64,000 bases of DNA from Elymus sibiricus (GCA_039707655.1 CM077664.1:194550195-194614194), one strand, 5' to 3'; numbered from the stretch's first letter, positions 33,840 to 45,112 are shown. Numbers and translations: made by a program. Notes: generated by a model not told the origin, from the letters alone.

Positions 33840-36052
33840 TTAATCTCCCATGACGGTAAAGGCTTTTGACCGGCGGACGATCTGACGGGCCTCTTCTTCG
33901 TCTTCATGGAGCTCCTGCCTGAGCAGGTATGCGAGGTACGGCTCGGTCCACCCGGGAGTGATGAAGAGCACCTCTTGGACCAGATCTAACACCGTTGGGA
34001 TGTAAATTTCAGTTGGATTCGATGGTCCGACTGGTTGTGGGGGCTCCTCCACAAAAGGGTCTTCCTTGATTGTGGGCGAGTGCAAGTGCTCTAGGAACAC
34101 ATTCTTCGGGACTGCTTTCCGAGTGGAACCAATCTTGGCCAAGTCATCAACCGCCTTGTTTTTGATTCGAGGGATGTGGTGGAGCTCCAGTCCTTCAAAG
34201 TTCTTTTCCAGTTTCCGGACGGTGTTGCCGTAACCTGTCATGGCTGGGCTCCGAATATCCCACTCCTTCATCACCTGGTTCACCACTAGATCCGAGTCAC
34301 CGTAGACCATCAGTCGGCGGATTCCCAAGGAGATCGCCATGCGCAACCCTTGCAGGAGGGCTTCATACTCTGCCTCATTGTTTGAGGAGTCAAAGTGGAT
34401 CTGAAGGACATAGTTGAGACTGTCGCCTTTGGGGGACACTAGGACAACACCAGCCCCTGAGCCATTCAGCATCTTGGAACCGTCGAAGAACATAGTCCAG
34501 TTACGGGAACAGTCGGGGCTGGCTGTTCCTGTTCAATCCACTCGGCCAGGAAGTCTACCAGAGCTTGCGACTTGATAGCTTTCTTAGCTTCAAACTTGAT
34601 ATCCAAAGGAAGGAGTTTGATGGCCCACTTGGCCACTCGGTCTGTGGCATCTCTGTTGTTCAGGATCTCTAACAGGGGGGCATCGCTTATCACCGTGACC
34701 GAGTGCTCTTGGAAGTAATGAGCCACCTTCTTCGTAGTCAGGTAAATTCCGTATACCAACTTCTGGTAGTGTGGATATCGTTTCTTGGAAGGGGTCAGAA
34801 CTTCAGAGATGTACTAAATTGGCCTCTGAACCTTGTAGGCTTTGCCTTGTTCTTCACGTTCCACGGTGAGCACAATGCTAACAACTTGGCCTGTAGCCGC
34901 GATGTACAACAGCAAGGGCTCTTGGCTGCCTGGAGTAGCAAGCACCGGCTAGGTGGAAAGTAGGGCTTTGAGTTCCTGGAACGCGGCCCGCGCCTCTGTC
35001 GTCCACTCGAACTTTTCTGATTTCTTCATGAGTCGGTAGAGTGGCAGGGCCTTCTTTCTGAGTCATGAGATGAATCTACTTAGGGCTGCCAGACAGCCCG
35101 TGAGCTTTTGAACATCGTGTAAACGTTGTGGCTGCACCATTCAGACTATCACGCCGATCTTTTTGGGGTTAGCATCGATCCCTCGTTCGGAAACAAGGAA
35201 GCCGAGTAACTTGCCGGCGGGCACCCCGAAAGTACACTTAGCCGGATTGAGCTTGATGTCGTACTGGCGTAAGTTCGCGAAGGTTTTGGCGAGGTCAGTC
35301 AGGAGGTTGGAACTCTTCCATGACTTGACCACGATGTCATCCATATAAGCCTCCACGTTCCGACTGATCTGTTTTTGTAAGCATTTTTGAATCATGCGCA
35401 TGAAAGTTGCGCCGGCATTCTTCAACCCAAATGGCATCGTGGTGTAACAGAAACACCCGAATGGGGTGATGAATGCAGTCTTTATTTCATCTGGACCATA
35501 CATTCGAACCTGGTGGTACCCGGAGTACGCATCCAGAAACGATAAATGCTCACACCCCGCAGTAGAGTCTACGATCTGATCTATGCGGGGAAGAGGGAAG
35601 TGGTCCTTCGGGCAGGCCCGATTGATGTGTTTGAAGTCAATACACATTCGGAGAGACTTATCTTTCTTGGGGACTAAGACGGCATTGGCAAGCCACTTGG
35701 AGTGGTATATTTCATGGATGAACTCGGCGGCCAAGAGCCGCGCAATCTCCTCGCCAATCGCCTTGCGTTTCTCCGTAGTGGAGCATCGGAGATGCTCTTT
35801 GACAGGCTTCGTTTTCGGGTCAACTCCGAGACGATGCTCAGCCAGTCCCATGGGAACACCCGGCATGTCAGAGGGTTTCCATGTGAAGATGTGCCAGTTC
35901 TCACGGAGGAACTGGATGAGCTCGCTTTCCTATTTGCTGTCGAGCATCGTCGATATGTTGGTCGGAGCAGCGTTTGGGTCCTCCGGGTGAATGAGAACCT
36001 ACTTTGAGTCGCCAGCCGACTGGAAAGCGGATTCCACAGTCGGCTTCTTGCT
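33840..36052 (-). pseudogene. G1 reverse transcriptase and two RNase H domains
   Basis: Minus strand. RT at 35866-35141: VLVPKKDKSLRMCIDF, FPLPRIDQIVD, FLDAYSGYHQV, MPFGLKNAGATF, catalytic YMDDIVVKSW, GKLLGFLVSERG. The gypsy RNase H follows (KKVAHYFQEH, VISDAPLLEI). A frameshift near 34495 precedes the archaeal-type RNase H (MFFDGSKMLNGSGAG, NNEAEYEALLQGL, VYGDSDLVV, AVDDLAKIG). At least six in-frame stops lie between 36052 and 34760. The dual RNase H places G1 in the Tat lineage. Confidence 0.88.
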
Positions 36053-38926
36053 CTAGAGAAAATCACTCGAATCAACCGTCTTCTTGTACTCGTCTAACTC
36101 CGCCAACGCCATCTGCTCGTCAGCAATCTGAGAGCCTTTCTGCAAACACTCTTCAGCTATCTTCAGATTCCCTGTGATGGTGATCACACGTTTCGGGCCT
36201 GGCATCTTAAGCTTAAGATACACGTAACATGGTCTGGCCATGAACCATGCGTAGGCATGCCTACCCAGGATGGCGTGATAAGCACTCTTGAAGTCCACCA
36301 CCTCAAAGGTTAACCTCTCCTTTCTGAAGTTCTTTTCTCCGCTGAATACGATGTCGAGGGTAATTTGCCCGAGTGACTTTGCTTTCTTCCCGAGAATAAC
36401 CCCGTGGAACTGCATGTTGCTCTTACTCAGTCGGGTCATCGGAATGCCCATCGCCTCCAGAGTATCGGCGTAAATGATGTTGAGCCCGCTACCACCGTCC
36501 GTGAGGACTTTACGCAGTCGGACTCCTCCAACAGCAGGATCGACCACCAGTGCTTGCCGCCCGGGAGTCGGTATGTGAGCTGGGTGATCCGACTGATCGA
36601 AGGTGACGGGGGTCAGGGCCCAGTCCAAGAGCTTGGTGACAGTTGGAACTGCCATGTTGACCTCTCGGTTTATCACTTTGAGGCAACTCTTGCTTTCTAC
36701 ATCAGCAAAAATCATGAGAACCTTCTCGACATGGGGGTACTCAGAGGTGCCTTTATCCCCATCGTCGTCCTCGTCTTCATCCTTCCCCTCGGAGGGGTCT
36801 TGACGCATCTCTAGCTTGAGTAGCCGGCATTCCCAAGTGGAGTTGCCCTCTTCATCTTTCTTCGTGTGAATCTGACAGGGCTGATCAAGGATGTCATTTT
36901 TCGGGGCGGCTTTCTTTTTGCCGACCCACTCCTTCTTCTGCTTCGGCGGGCCCTTGCCTTTGCTTTGGACGGCCAGAGCTGCAGTCTCCGCATTGCTGGC
37001 CGCCTCGGCTTTGCGCTTCTGCTTCTTGTTCTTGTTGTGGTCCGACTGACTCGCATCTCCAGCGTGGCCCTTGCCGCTTCTCAGCCGGTCTTCCTCTTCG
37101 CCCTTGGCGTACCGGGTGGCTGTTTCCATTGCCCGACTGAGAGCCGGGATCTCAGTGCGGCCGAACTTCAGGGCCAACTCACGGTACCTGACGCCGGCCT
37201 TGAAGGCGCAGATCGCCTGGTGCTCAGTGACATTTTCCACCGTGTTATGAAGGGTGGTCCATCGCTGGATGTACTCTCGGAGAGTTTCATTCTGCGTCTG
37301 GACACAATGTTGTAGCTCTGACAATCCACCCGGGCGCTTGTACGTGCCCTCGAAAGTCTTGATGAAGACCCGGGCCAAATCATCCCAACAGTAAATACTA
37401 CCGGGTGCCAACTGGTTGAGCCACGCCCTGGCAGACCCTTCAAGCATCAGTGGCAGATGTTTCATAGCCACACTGTCGTTGCCGCCACCGATCTGAACGG
37501 CCACTCGGTAGTCCTTCAACCAAATCTCTGGCTTCGACTCGCCAGTGAACTTGCTGATGCCAGTAGCTAACCTGAAGTTATGCGGGATATCTGCTGCCCG
37601 AATGTAACGACTAAAATACTCGGGTCCGGAGGGTACGGAACCACTCGGAACATCGGTGTCAAGGCCTTCTCTCAGGGCGCGTCCTCTGTCGACCAAGTTC
37701 TGAGCGAGGACACACCTCGCGTTGAACTGGGGGTCCCGGAGGTTACCCGGACGGTATGAGGGGCTCGGCCTGCGATCATTCCCGGGTGAACGCCTGTCAT
37801 CATAGGGCAGGCGCCCGTATGGAACGTCCCGCAGAGGGGGCATCCGAGTCCGATCGTAATCGTCGTATCTCCGGGGTGAAACGACTTGGTCGCGCCTCCG
37901 CTCCCCGTGATGGTCTCGGGAAGAGGGCGACGCTCGGCGTCTTCCTGAACCTAGCGGGCTATGAGCTGACTGGACAGTTTCGGCGCGCACCGATGCGCTG
38001 TGGATGCGGTCGCCGGACTGCGACACCACCGCATTCTGCGACAGGGCTGTCTTTAGGAGCGCTTGAATCTTCCGGATCCCTTCCCCGGCCGCAGAATCGG
38101 AGGGCTGAATGGAATCAGCGATCCTGGTAGCCGCCGCCAGGTTCTGCAGGGGAGTGTTCAGCACCTGGTACTTACGAGGTTGATCACTCGAGAACAGCCG
38201 GCGCTTGTGTTGACTGGAACTAGGTTGTTGGCGAGCGCGGTCGTCCAACTCCCTCTGCAGCCGCTCTAAGCTGTCTCGTTCGTCTAGAGTGGCCAAATGC
38301 GCCGACTCCATGGCCAGGGCCTCGGGAGTCGCACCGGTGACGAGAGTGTGTAGAGCTTGTTCGTTTATCCGCCGGAGTTCGTCACTCTGCTCCCGAGTGA
38401 GAGTCCGCAGGATGTAAGGATCGTGGTGAGGCGAACGGTTGTTCCCATGATCTTCGTTGTTGTTCCCGCGCAAAGTGCTCACGTGCCCGTCGCGGGCACC
38501 GGAATAACCCGGAGGGCCGCGCGGCTCTGTGCCGGCCATGAGAACCTCGGCGGTGGACTGTACGCTCTCGCACTCGGACTCGCTGACAGAGTCTTCGTGG
38601 AGCTGAGCGGAGAGGTCTAGGGCGGGCTCGTCAGGGTCAAGAGCTGCCACGTGCTCCGCCGCGGCCTGGACGGCCACCGCGTGCTTGATCCAGCGCTGGA
38701 GCCGCGAGCGTCCGGAGCACTTGCGACGACGTCCAGCGGGAAGGATGGAAACCACTCGGTACGGAACCGATGGCTGGCGGAGGAGAACTCCAAATGAAGA
38801 TGCGCGGAAGTGCGCCACGCTATGGATGGGCAGCGACTCCACGTCCAGCGGGGCTTCTAGGAGCCACGCTGAGTCATCGGCGATGAAGCTAAGAGCTCCG
38901 AAACGGATCTCGCCGCTGACTAACAT
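36053..38926 (-). pseudogene. G1 gag-protease ORF, 957 codons
   Basis: The longest open frame in the window. The ATG at 38926 lies about 50 bp from the primer site. Residues about 400-620 are the gag core (KPEIWLKDYRVAVQIGG, SARAWLNQLAPGSI, NETLREYIQRW). A K/R-rich stretch follows with a CQIHTKKDEEGNSTWEC knuckle-like motif. The protease (VLTDGGSGLNIIYADTL, YHAILGRHAYAWF) lies at about 36510-36230. It ends at a TAG (36053-36055), after which RT continues in the same frame. It looks intact across its length, but the rest of pol is not. Confidence 0.85.
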
Positions 38927-38974
38927 GGTGATGATGAAATTTCACTTGAACTGCTAAAGTCGCTAGACGCTCTA

Positions 38975-38991
38975 CCCAACGGTGGGCGCCA
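38975..38991 (-). other. G1 primer-binding site
   Basis: On the minus strand TGGCGCCCACCGTTGGG starts 2 bp inside the 5' LTR, the form typical of grass gypsy elements. Confidence 0.82.
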
Positions 38992-38993
38992 AC

Positions 38994-39586
38994 TGTCGTG
39001 GTTACTAGTCTGACAGTGAGTACAGGGGGTACGTAAGAGGAGCAGAGCCTAGCTATAGCGCAGGTGTAACACTCGGATTTAGCGAGTCCAAGCCCCTCTC
39101 GGAGGAGGTCATAGCCCTACGTCTCGTGCCCTGAGGCTTGTTTTCCCTGGGGGTATCTGATTACAGTGAGTGCTTAACCCCAGCGACGGAGGGAGATGGC
39201 GGTTTATATAGGTGTCCACCGCAGCCCCTCTACCACCACGTCGTGGGGTAATTATGACATTAACTATAGTAGTTACAGGTGCTTAACACGGCTATCACTA
39301 CAGTGGTTATAGGTAACGGTAGACATAACGGCACTTTAAGCCTAATTGAAGAACACTTGACCTTTGCAGTTCCCACGTTGTCCTGGCGCCTCCATTGTCC
39401 GAGTGATGACGACCGGCCGACTGGAGGGTGGACGTCCGAGTGTTATCCTTGCAAGGTCCGAGTGGATCTCCCAGGGTATGTATTCGGCTGTAGTCGTGAC
39501 ACTGGGGTCTCTGAATAATGATGTGGGCCTTAGGTGGGTCCTAAATGTCAGGTCTTTGTCCCTACCAGGGGTAGGTGTCCCCATCA
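38994..39586 (-). repeat. G1 5' LTR
   Basis: 593 bp, pairs with 4280-4872. Minus-strand TATA box at 39203-39211. Ends with CA at 39585-39586 before the GCCGG duplication. Confidence 0.92.
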
Positions 39587-39591
39587 GCCGG

Positions 39592-39662
39592 AGCCCCCCT
39601 ACGCGCCCGTCCACCTCGCGCCCGGCACCGACGTCGTGGACATCTCAGACGAAGAATCGTAG
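39592..39662 (+). pseudogene. Small acidic ORF of Harbinger element A, 3' part
   Basis: These 23 codons end in DVVDISDEES and a TAG stop. They are in phase with the 5' part at 3913-4279 once G1 and one GCCGG copy are removed. The rest of element A (39663-39844) is an AT-rich tail running to the right terminal repeat. Confidence 0.7.
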
Positions 39663-39847
39663 CTAGCATGTCATAGTACATAGGTTTATTTTGCATGGTT
39701 TGTATGGATATAGGGTATGAAATATGAGAGACTCAGATGTAGAGGAGCAAATTTAAGGCGTGCCCGGTTGCTGTCTGCGGACGCGCCCGGTCGTGTCCGT
39801 GGCGTTTGAGGGGTCCGATTTGCCAAGTCTGGCTGTAGATGCTCTTA

Positions 39848-41382
39848 GGGCATCTCCAACGCCGACCCTCAAACTGCCCGCATCCGTCCGGACACCACCC
39901 AAGCCCTCTTCTGACCGCCCTGGCCCACACAAACCCCCTCCTCCCTCCCCCGCGCGCTTCCTACCCAAAACGGTCAGCGCCGCTCCAGAGCGTCAGTGCC
40001 CGCATTCATGCCTGGCCAGAGCGGACGCGACCGCTCACTGGCGCCGGCATTGAGGCGACGCTCCAGCCGAGAGAGCGCCATCCGCGCAGCTTCCCGGTGC
40101 AGGCCCGCCCGTCCGTCTGCCGCCCACATTAATGACACACGGTTGCCTAGGCAGCTACTCCAGCGCCACCCGTCTGTCCCTCTGCTGCCCACCATTGCTA
40201 TAGAAACCGCTGCCCCGGCCATAGCCGCAGTCATCCGCCTCTGATCTCTCCACGCATCGCTCCCACCATGGATTCCTCCCCCGCCAAAGCTCTCTGGGAC
40301 GGCCTGACGCCGGACTAGAAGAAGGAGATGGCCGCCATTGCTGTCGGCTGGCTGGCCAGCAGGCAGGCGGAGGACGACGACGTCCCAATGGAGGACGCGA
40401 CCGCCGATGAGCCAACGCCACCCTCCTCCTCCTCCGCGCCAACCTCGCCGGTGCATTGCACCATGACCATCGGCGAGGCCCGTGCCCATTACATGGTCAT
40501 GGTGCGGGAGGAGCAGGAGGAGCAGTTCCGGGAGGCGCAGGCCGAGGCCGCCCACAACCACCAACTCCTCCAGGAAAACATGCAGGCGGAGGAGCAGCTC
40601 GTCGCCGGCAGGGCGATCGCGACGGACGCGGACCGGCGGAGCAGGCGACGCTGCTCAACTCCTACCGCTCCACCCGCGAGATCCGCCTCGTCCGATGGCG
40701 GTACCGCCAGCGGGCGGCGGAGGTGGCGGCCGCCTAGAAGGAGTGGGACGAGGCGGGCGATGCAGTGTTCGGCGAGACCGACGAGGAAGAGGAGTACATC
40801 GCCGGCTACGCCGAGGCCGCGCCCCGCCACCACGATAACGAAGTCGGTACGTCCGCGGGCGCTGCCGGCAGCGAGGAAGAGTAGTGTATGATAGGTCGCC
40901 GCCGCTCGGGTCCCAGGAAGGCCACCGCTCCTCCCCTCCCGTCGACGCCAAGCTTGGTGGGCTGAACATCGTCGGATGATTAGCCGCTTGGTGGCGACGT
41001 GGAGGCGAACAACTTCACTTCCCGGGTCTCCGGAGGAGGAGGCTACGGAGGCGGAGCTGAAGAGCGCCGAGGTGGAGCTGGAGAAGGAGAAGCTTCAGTT
41101 CTCGGGCCTCATGGCCGGACACGGGGAACGGGCGCCGGCGACCATTTAGATTAGGTATTAATTATACCTCCAGAGTCGGATTAGCACCGCTTAGTTGATC
41201 TAAATGTAATGAAATCCGTTAGTCCGGCCGTGTTTGAACGAATTTCTTCCACTTAATTTAAATTGTTGGCCGGATGTATCCGGGCAGCGTTGGATGGCGG
41301 CCTCCCGCATCCGTGTCCATGGACTGGTCCCCTATTTGTGGACGGATGCGGAAGGAAATTTGCGGATTGCCGTTAGATGCCC
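39848..41382 (+). mobile_element. Harbinger-like non-autonomous element B
   Basis: The left end GGGCATCTCCAACG and the inverted right end GGGCATCTAACG flank 1535 bp. TTA lies on both sides (39845-39847, shared with element A, and 41383-41385). It carries one decayed ORF on the plus strand and no transposase. Confidence 0.75.
40268..40884 (+). pseudogene. Coiled-coil ORF of Harbinger element B
   Basis: Begins MDSSPAKALWDGLTPD, then TAG at 40316-40318, and continues in the same frame through an acidic/Pro-Ser linker and a Glu/Gln-rich helix (REEQEEQFREAQAEAAHNHQ). A frameshift near 40620 leads to TREIRLVRWRYRQRA, a TAG at 40736 and an acidic end (GAAGSEEE, stop 40882-40884). The second half matches the ORF of element F at 56598-56131 (REEQEEQFREAQ against LEEQEAKFRQVQ; RLVRWRYRQRA against RRDRWRYIQYRA). 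Function unknown. Confidence 0.75.
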
Positions 41383-41817
41383 TTAGGTCTCAAAAGCAGC
41401 GAGACTTTTTTAGTGGCATGCACTTTGCAAAGTCAAATCATTTGAGGGTGCCGTATCCTGTTATCAGCTTCCACTCTTTACTTAAGGCATATGTATATCG
41501 AGAACAGCTGTTACATGTCATGCATAACCCACCGTAACAACCACAATTGAACTGTCGGTGCATCCTCACAAGAATTTTTATGGAGTAATAATTATTCGAG
41601 GCAAAGACAAAAAGAGAGACGGGGAAGAAAGAGGGAACCTGGATGCTTGGAAATTCTTGGATCCTATACGGTACAAGTACAACTATGATTTGACAATATA
41701 ATAATAGTGCCGAGCACACAAGGGGACGAATCATCTCAAGCAGGTGTAGATGCTGGAACTTGGAGGGACATCCAAGTCCATAGCTCGGTCATAAGCCAAT
41801 AAATCGATCATTGCTTT
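41383..41817. other. Unassigned spacer
   Basis: 435 bp between element B and the next MITE. No ORF, repeat or terminus that I recognise, apart from one copy of the word GCTGGAACTTGGAGGG near 41752, repeated at 42243. Confidence 0.5.
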
Positions 41818-42167
41818 GGAACCTAGTTCTAGGCGCACCCATTAGAGCATTTTAATTTTAAAAAATATCAAACAATTCAAGAAAAACAATTAGCAAACAT
41901 GGCCGGGTGTTCTACTCAGATATGCTGTTTCACGAAGAAATGACTCCCGAGTTGGTCTGGAAAAAAAATCACACCTTCAAAAACCTTGAAAAGTATCTTT
42001 TATATTGATCTAGTTTTATTTTTGCACGGAAGACGAAGGAAGTCATTTCTTCATGAAACTTTACACGTGAGTATAACACTAGACCATATTCGTTGCAAAA
42101 AAAATCAGGACTGTTGACTTTTTATGATTTTTTTTTTCCAATGTGGGTGCACCAAGACCTAGGTTCC
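41818..42167. mobile_element. 350-bp MITE with 24-bp terminal inverted repeats
   Basis: The left end GGAACCTAGTTCTAGGCGCA and the inverted right end GGAACCTAGGTCTTGGTGCA differ at few sites and continue to CCCA. Internal arms (GAAGAAATGACT near 41934 and its complement near 42032) show that the whole element can fold back. A clear TSD could not be set; ATTG occurs on both sides. Superfamily not assigned. Confidence 0.75.
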
Positions 42168-42335
42168 ATTGGGTATTTTGTTTATATTATAAACTCTTTA
42201 TTATACTTGCTTTAATAAGTAAGCTGAAAATATTAGGATGGCTGGAACTTGGAGGGTGACCCTAAAAGTCATTAAAAAAAGTGCCAAGGTTTTAGAAAAC
42301 CAGAAATAAATGGCCTTTCTGCTCTTCTATCCGGG

Positions 42336-42581
42336 TTTTCAAGTTGGGTACATGCTTTTTAGATCTACAATTTAACTATTCTCTGGTTGGGTTTATAAGC
42401 GGGCACGGGTTTTTAGGTCTTCAATTTAACTAATAAAACATGTATAATATGCCATGAAATTTATGTGGTTAGAAACTACAATTGACAACGAATCTAAAAA
42501 AATATTTTTATATAAAATATAATACATGTTTCACTAGTTAAATTGAAGATCTAAAAAACTATGACCGACTTAGAAACTCAA
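42336..42581. repeat. Fold-back element with about 45-bp imperfect arms
   Basis: The left arm (42336-42379, containing TTTTTAGATCTaCAATTTAAC) is complementary to the right arm (42535-42581, containing GTTAAATTGAAGATCTAAAA). A second nested pair (AATTTAACTAaTaAAACATGTAT near 42420 and its complement near 42530) lies inside. It is AT-rich and non-coding. Flanking 42168-42335 shows nothing else. Confidence 0.65.
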
Positions 42582-43098
42582 CTGAAGGGAGTAGCTAAAC
42601 ATGTGTTATATATCATTATAAATACTAGATGATACCCTGTCCGTTGATGTGGGAATCAATTGCAATATATTTTGATGAGATTTGATTGTGTGAAATATAA
42701 ATATTTAGATTAATAGCATGTGGACCAAATTTAAAAATACACACAACTTACTATATTTGATTATGTATAGTTGCAAAATATTTATTGAATATAAGTAGAA
42801 TAATAAAATGAAAAATATCCTTTTATGCATGGTTGTATGCGGTGGTGAGTCTTTTTCACATGCATGTTTGCATGTTGAGGTCGGGCTTATTCCATCAATA
42901 ATTGTATGATGATGTGACATGCTTGTATATTAAGATAAATAAGTTCGTGGAGATGACTCTCTTAGATATATAAGATTAGATCCATCCTCGAATAAATTCT
43001 CTATACATATATATTTGATGGAATAGTACATGTATTTCATTTGCAAACCAATATCTAAAAGCTCGTGCCCGTCTTACATAGCGGGATGGAGGCAGTAA
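42582..43098. other. AT-rich spacer with a possible Stowaway end
   Basis: Mostly AT-rich and anonymous. At about 43069-43095 the reverse complement reads CTGCCTCCATCCCGCTAT, resembling the CTCCCTCCGTCCCG end of grass Stowaway MITEs. No partner end was found, so this is only a likely fragment. Confidence 0.4.
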
Positions 43099-44049
43099 GA
43101 GCAACTCCAACGCGTCGAGCATTTTGTCGGCACCCGTTCGGTGGGTCGAAACGGACACAAATCACGGCCCAACACGCCGACGCAAACAAACGAGTGTCCG
43201 CTTTTTGTCCGCCCGTGACCCATTTCAGGCCAAAATTTCGGCCGGGTTTGCGTCAGCGCGGACACGACGCGGACGCGCGCGACACCCGCCCTTGTCCTCT
43301 CCCTAGACCGCCACATAGTGGAACATCCACCCCATTTCCCCCCTTTTCCCAAAAACCCTCCCCCCGCTCGCCATGGCCGACGCGCCAAACCCCGCCGCCC
43401 CTGCCGGTCTCGCCTCCACCGTCGACAAGCCCAACACCATCCGCACCAAGCACAAGAAGGAGCAACCACAGGCAAAGCGGACCGTACACTCGGCCAAGAG
43501 GTTTGGCCGGAGGAAGGTGCAGGCCGATAAGCTGGAAGCCGCCAACGTTGCCGCCCTCGCCGCCGCCGCCCAATAGGAGGCTACTATCGCGGACAATCAG
43601 GCCCTCGTCGCCAAGACCACGCAACAGGCCCTTTACTGCTAAGGTTCAGCCATGGCCAGAGCCAGCCGGCCATTCTAGCCGCCACCGCCATGGTCGCCGC
43701 CAGCACGGGCTCGTCAGTAGTCCGTCCGCCATGGGCAGAGTCGCCGTGCACGTCCACCACGCCGCAGACGCCCGACTTTCATCCCCAACCGCAACCCAGC
43801 CGCTTCTCCACCTCTCCCACGGTCTGCTTGCCGGAAGGGAGTGTGCTCGCACTAGCCACACCCGCGCCCATGCCCGCCGGCATGAACTGTGGATGCTGGC
43901 CTTTTTTAGACTAAATTTGCTTTGGACGCGAACGAAATATGCGTCGGCCGGTTGGGCGCACTGGTAGGACGCAGGCGGACAAGGCGCCTACAGCCGACCC
44001 AAATGGACGAAAAGCGGACAAAATGCGCGTCGGGGCGTTGGAGTTGCTC
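43099..44049 (+). mobile_element. Harbinger-like non-autonomous element C
   Basis: 951 bp, GAGCAACTCCAACGC at the left and its inverted copy at the right. TAA on both sides (43096-43098 and 44050-44052). Both ends continue with related CATTTTGTCsGC words. One ORF on the plus strand. Confidence 0.8.
43373..43576 (+). CDS. Small basic ORF of Harbinger element C
   Basis: 67 codons beginning MADAPNPAAPAGLAS, with a Lys/Arg-rich middle (KHKKEQPQAKR, KRFGRRKVQA) and an Ala-rich end, stop TAG 43574-43576. The same frame stays readable beyond the TAG (EATIADNQALVAK), so the ancestral protein was probably longer and this stop is a mutation. No known domain. Confidence 0.5.
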   Translation: MADAPNPAAPAGLASTVDKPNTIRTKHKKEQPQAKRTVHSAKRFGRRKVQADKLEAANVAALAAAAQ

Positions 44050-44386
44050 TAAGAGCATCTACCACCGGACCCTTCATACCCGCCCTAGACGTCCGGGCGG
44101 GCTGTCCGATCGCAAAAAACGCACCCAACCGCGCTGCTTAAAATCGGCCCAAACGCCCGGACTAACTGGCAGTCCCCATATCCGACCCATATCTGGGGCG
44201 GATACGGGGAGGCCCGGACGCACCGCCACGTCAGACCGGCCCGCTCTGGCCCACCCCGCCCCCACCACCATCCCCACAAAAACCATACCCGCTCGGACAA
44301 ACCCTAGTCACTCTTAGTCTCCTTGCCCTCTCCGCTCCTTTCCCGTCTTCTCCTCTTCCATTCCCAAGCTCTCCGCCTCCTCCGCC

Positions 44387-45020
44387 ATGGCCAAGTCTAG
44401 CCACGACTCCAGCAGCGAGACATATCCCATGGACTGGGATGACCTCGTGAAGGAGGAGGACTCCGGCTCCAGCAACGAAGCGCCGGACGAGGAGGAGCTC
44501 GCGCTCCGCATTGCCATCCAGCGCTCGCGACTTGACACTGCCGTGAGTTGGAGCTCCGTCGCGTCCGCCGCCAGTTCTCCGGGTCCCGCTGTCGCAATGC
44601 GGACTGCGATCGCCTGTCCCGTGCAAGCCCGTCCCGCTCCACGCTGCTCCAGATTCGGATTAGTGCGGCCGTCTCCCCTTCCCCTCCGGCGCCAGCACCG
44701 CCCGGGCAGCGTTGGGTGCTCGTGCCCGCGGCTCCCGTGCGGATGCGCATGTCGGACTCGGAGGCGAAGGCGGCCCAGCGCGAGCGGCAGCCGGCCGCGG
44801 CGGAGCCCTGCTCTTCCCGCCAACGCGCACGCTCCGTCCCTGTCGACCCGGAGGAGGCGCTCGTCCGCGAGGTCATGTGACGCTCGCTGACCACGGCGGA
44901 GTTTGACGCTCGGCGCCTCCAGTTCGGAGGCGTACACGGTGGAGTTGGACCGCGCTGCCGCCGACAGCAAGGGCAAGGGCCCGACCAAGAAGTGGCAAAC
45001 TCCGGCTTCCCGCCAATGCT
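44387..45020 (+). pseudogene. Acidic ORF of Harbinger element D
   Basis: Begins MAKSSHDSSSETYPMDWDD and has DEEELALRIAIQRS at residues about 36-49, which resembles DEEEFVVRLALRRS in element E. A frameshift near 44540 is followed by a frame with RMSDSEAKAAQRERQ and a stop at 44878-44880, after which coding-like sequence continues (SLTTAEFDARR). It is broken in at least two places. Function unknown. Confidence 0.6.
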
Positions 45021-45112
45021 ATGTTTATATTTTAGTTGTTTTATTTTCGTTTTAGGTTGAGTTTGAACTCCGTCGGTCTTTTTGGATGAACTAATGCGAT
45101 GTCCGATGTTCG

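Larger units (their letters stand above)
4280..39586 (-). mobile_element. Tat-type Ty3/gypsy retrotransposon G1 (contains G2 and C1)
   Basis: G1 is bounded by 593-bp LTRs and GCCGG duplications at 4275-4279 and 39587-39591. Its own length without G2 is about 13.8 kb. Sense is the minus strand: the 5' LTR is on the right, followed by the primer site, gag-protease, RT, two RNase H domains and integrase. On the opposite strand, next to the 3' LTR, lies a spliced gene. Order, dual RNase H and extra ORF fit the Tat lineage (relatives include Grande, RIRE2 and Ogre). LTRs differ at roughly 6% of sites by eye. Pol has at least eight in-frame stops and one frameshift, so it is inactive. Confidence 0.9.
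3503..39844 (+). mobile_element. PIF/Harbinger-like non-autonomous element A, split by G1
   Basis: The left end GAGCATCTACAGCC (3503) matches the inverted right end ending at 39844, a 14-bp perfect terminal inverted repeat. TTA lies on both sides (3500-3502 and 39845-39847). A 3-bp TWA duplication is the hallmark of PIF/Harbinger elements. Removing G1 and one copy of its TSD leaves about 1030 bp. It has no transposase, but carries one small ORF beginning about 410 bp from the left end. The 5' region shares words with element D, for example a CATATyGGsGC-type block followed by a rich GCCACGTCAGAC-like stretch. Confidence 0.8.

Noticed and set aside
36053..38926. A functional host gene, because the 957-codon frame is intact
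   Set aside because: It is gag-protease of G1, in place between primer site and RT, and continues in frame after the stop.
43065..43967. 300-codon plus-strand ORF across Harbinger element C
   Set aside because: It runs through the terminal repeat and is Pro/Arg/His-rich nonsense; the 43373 frame is the coherent one.
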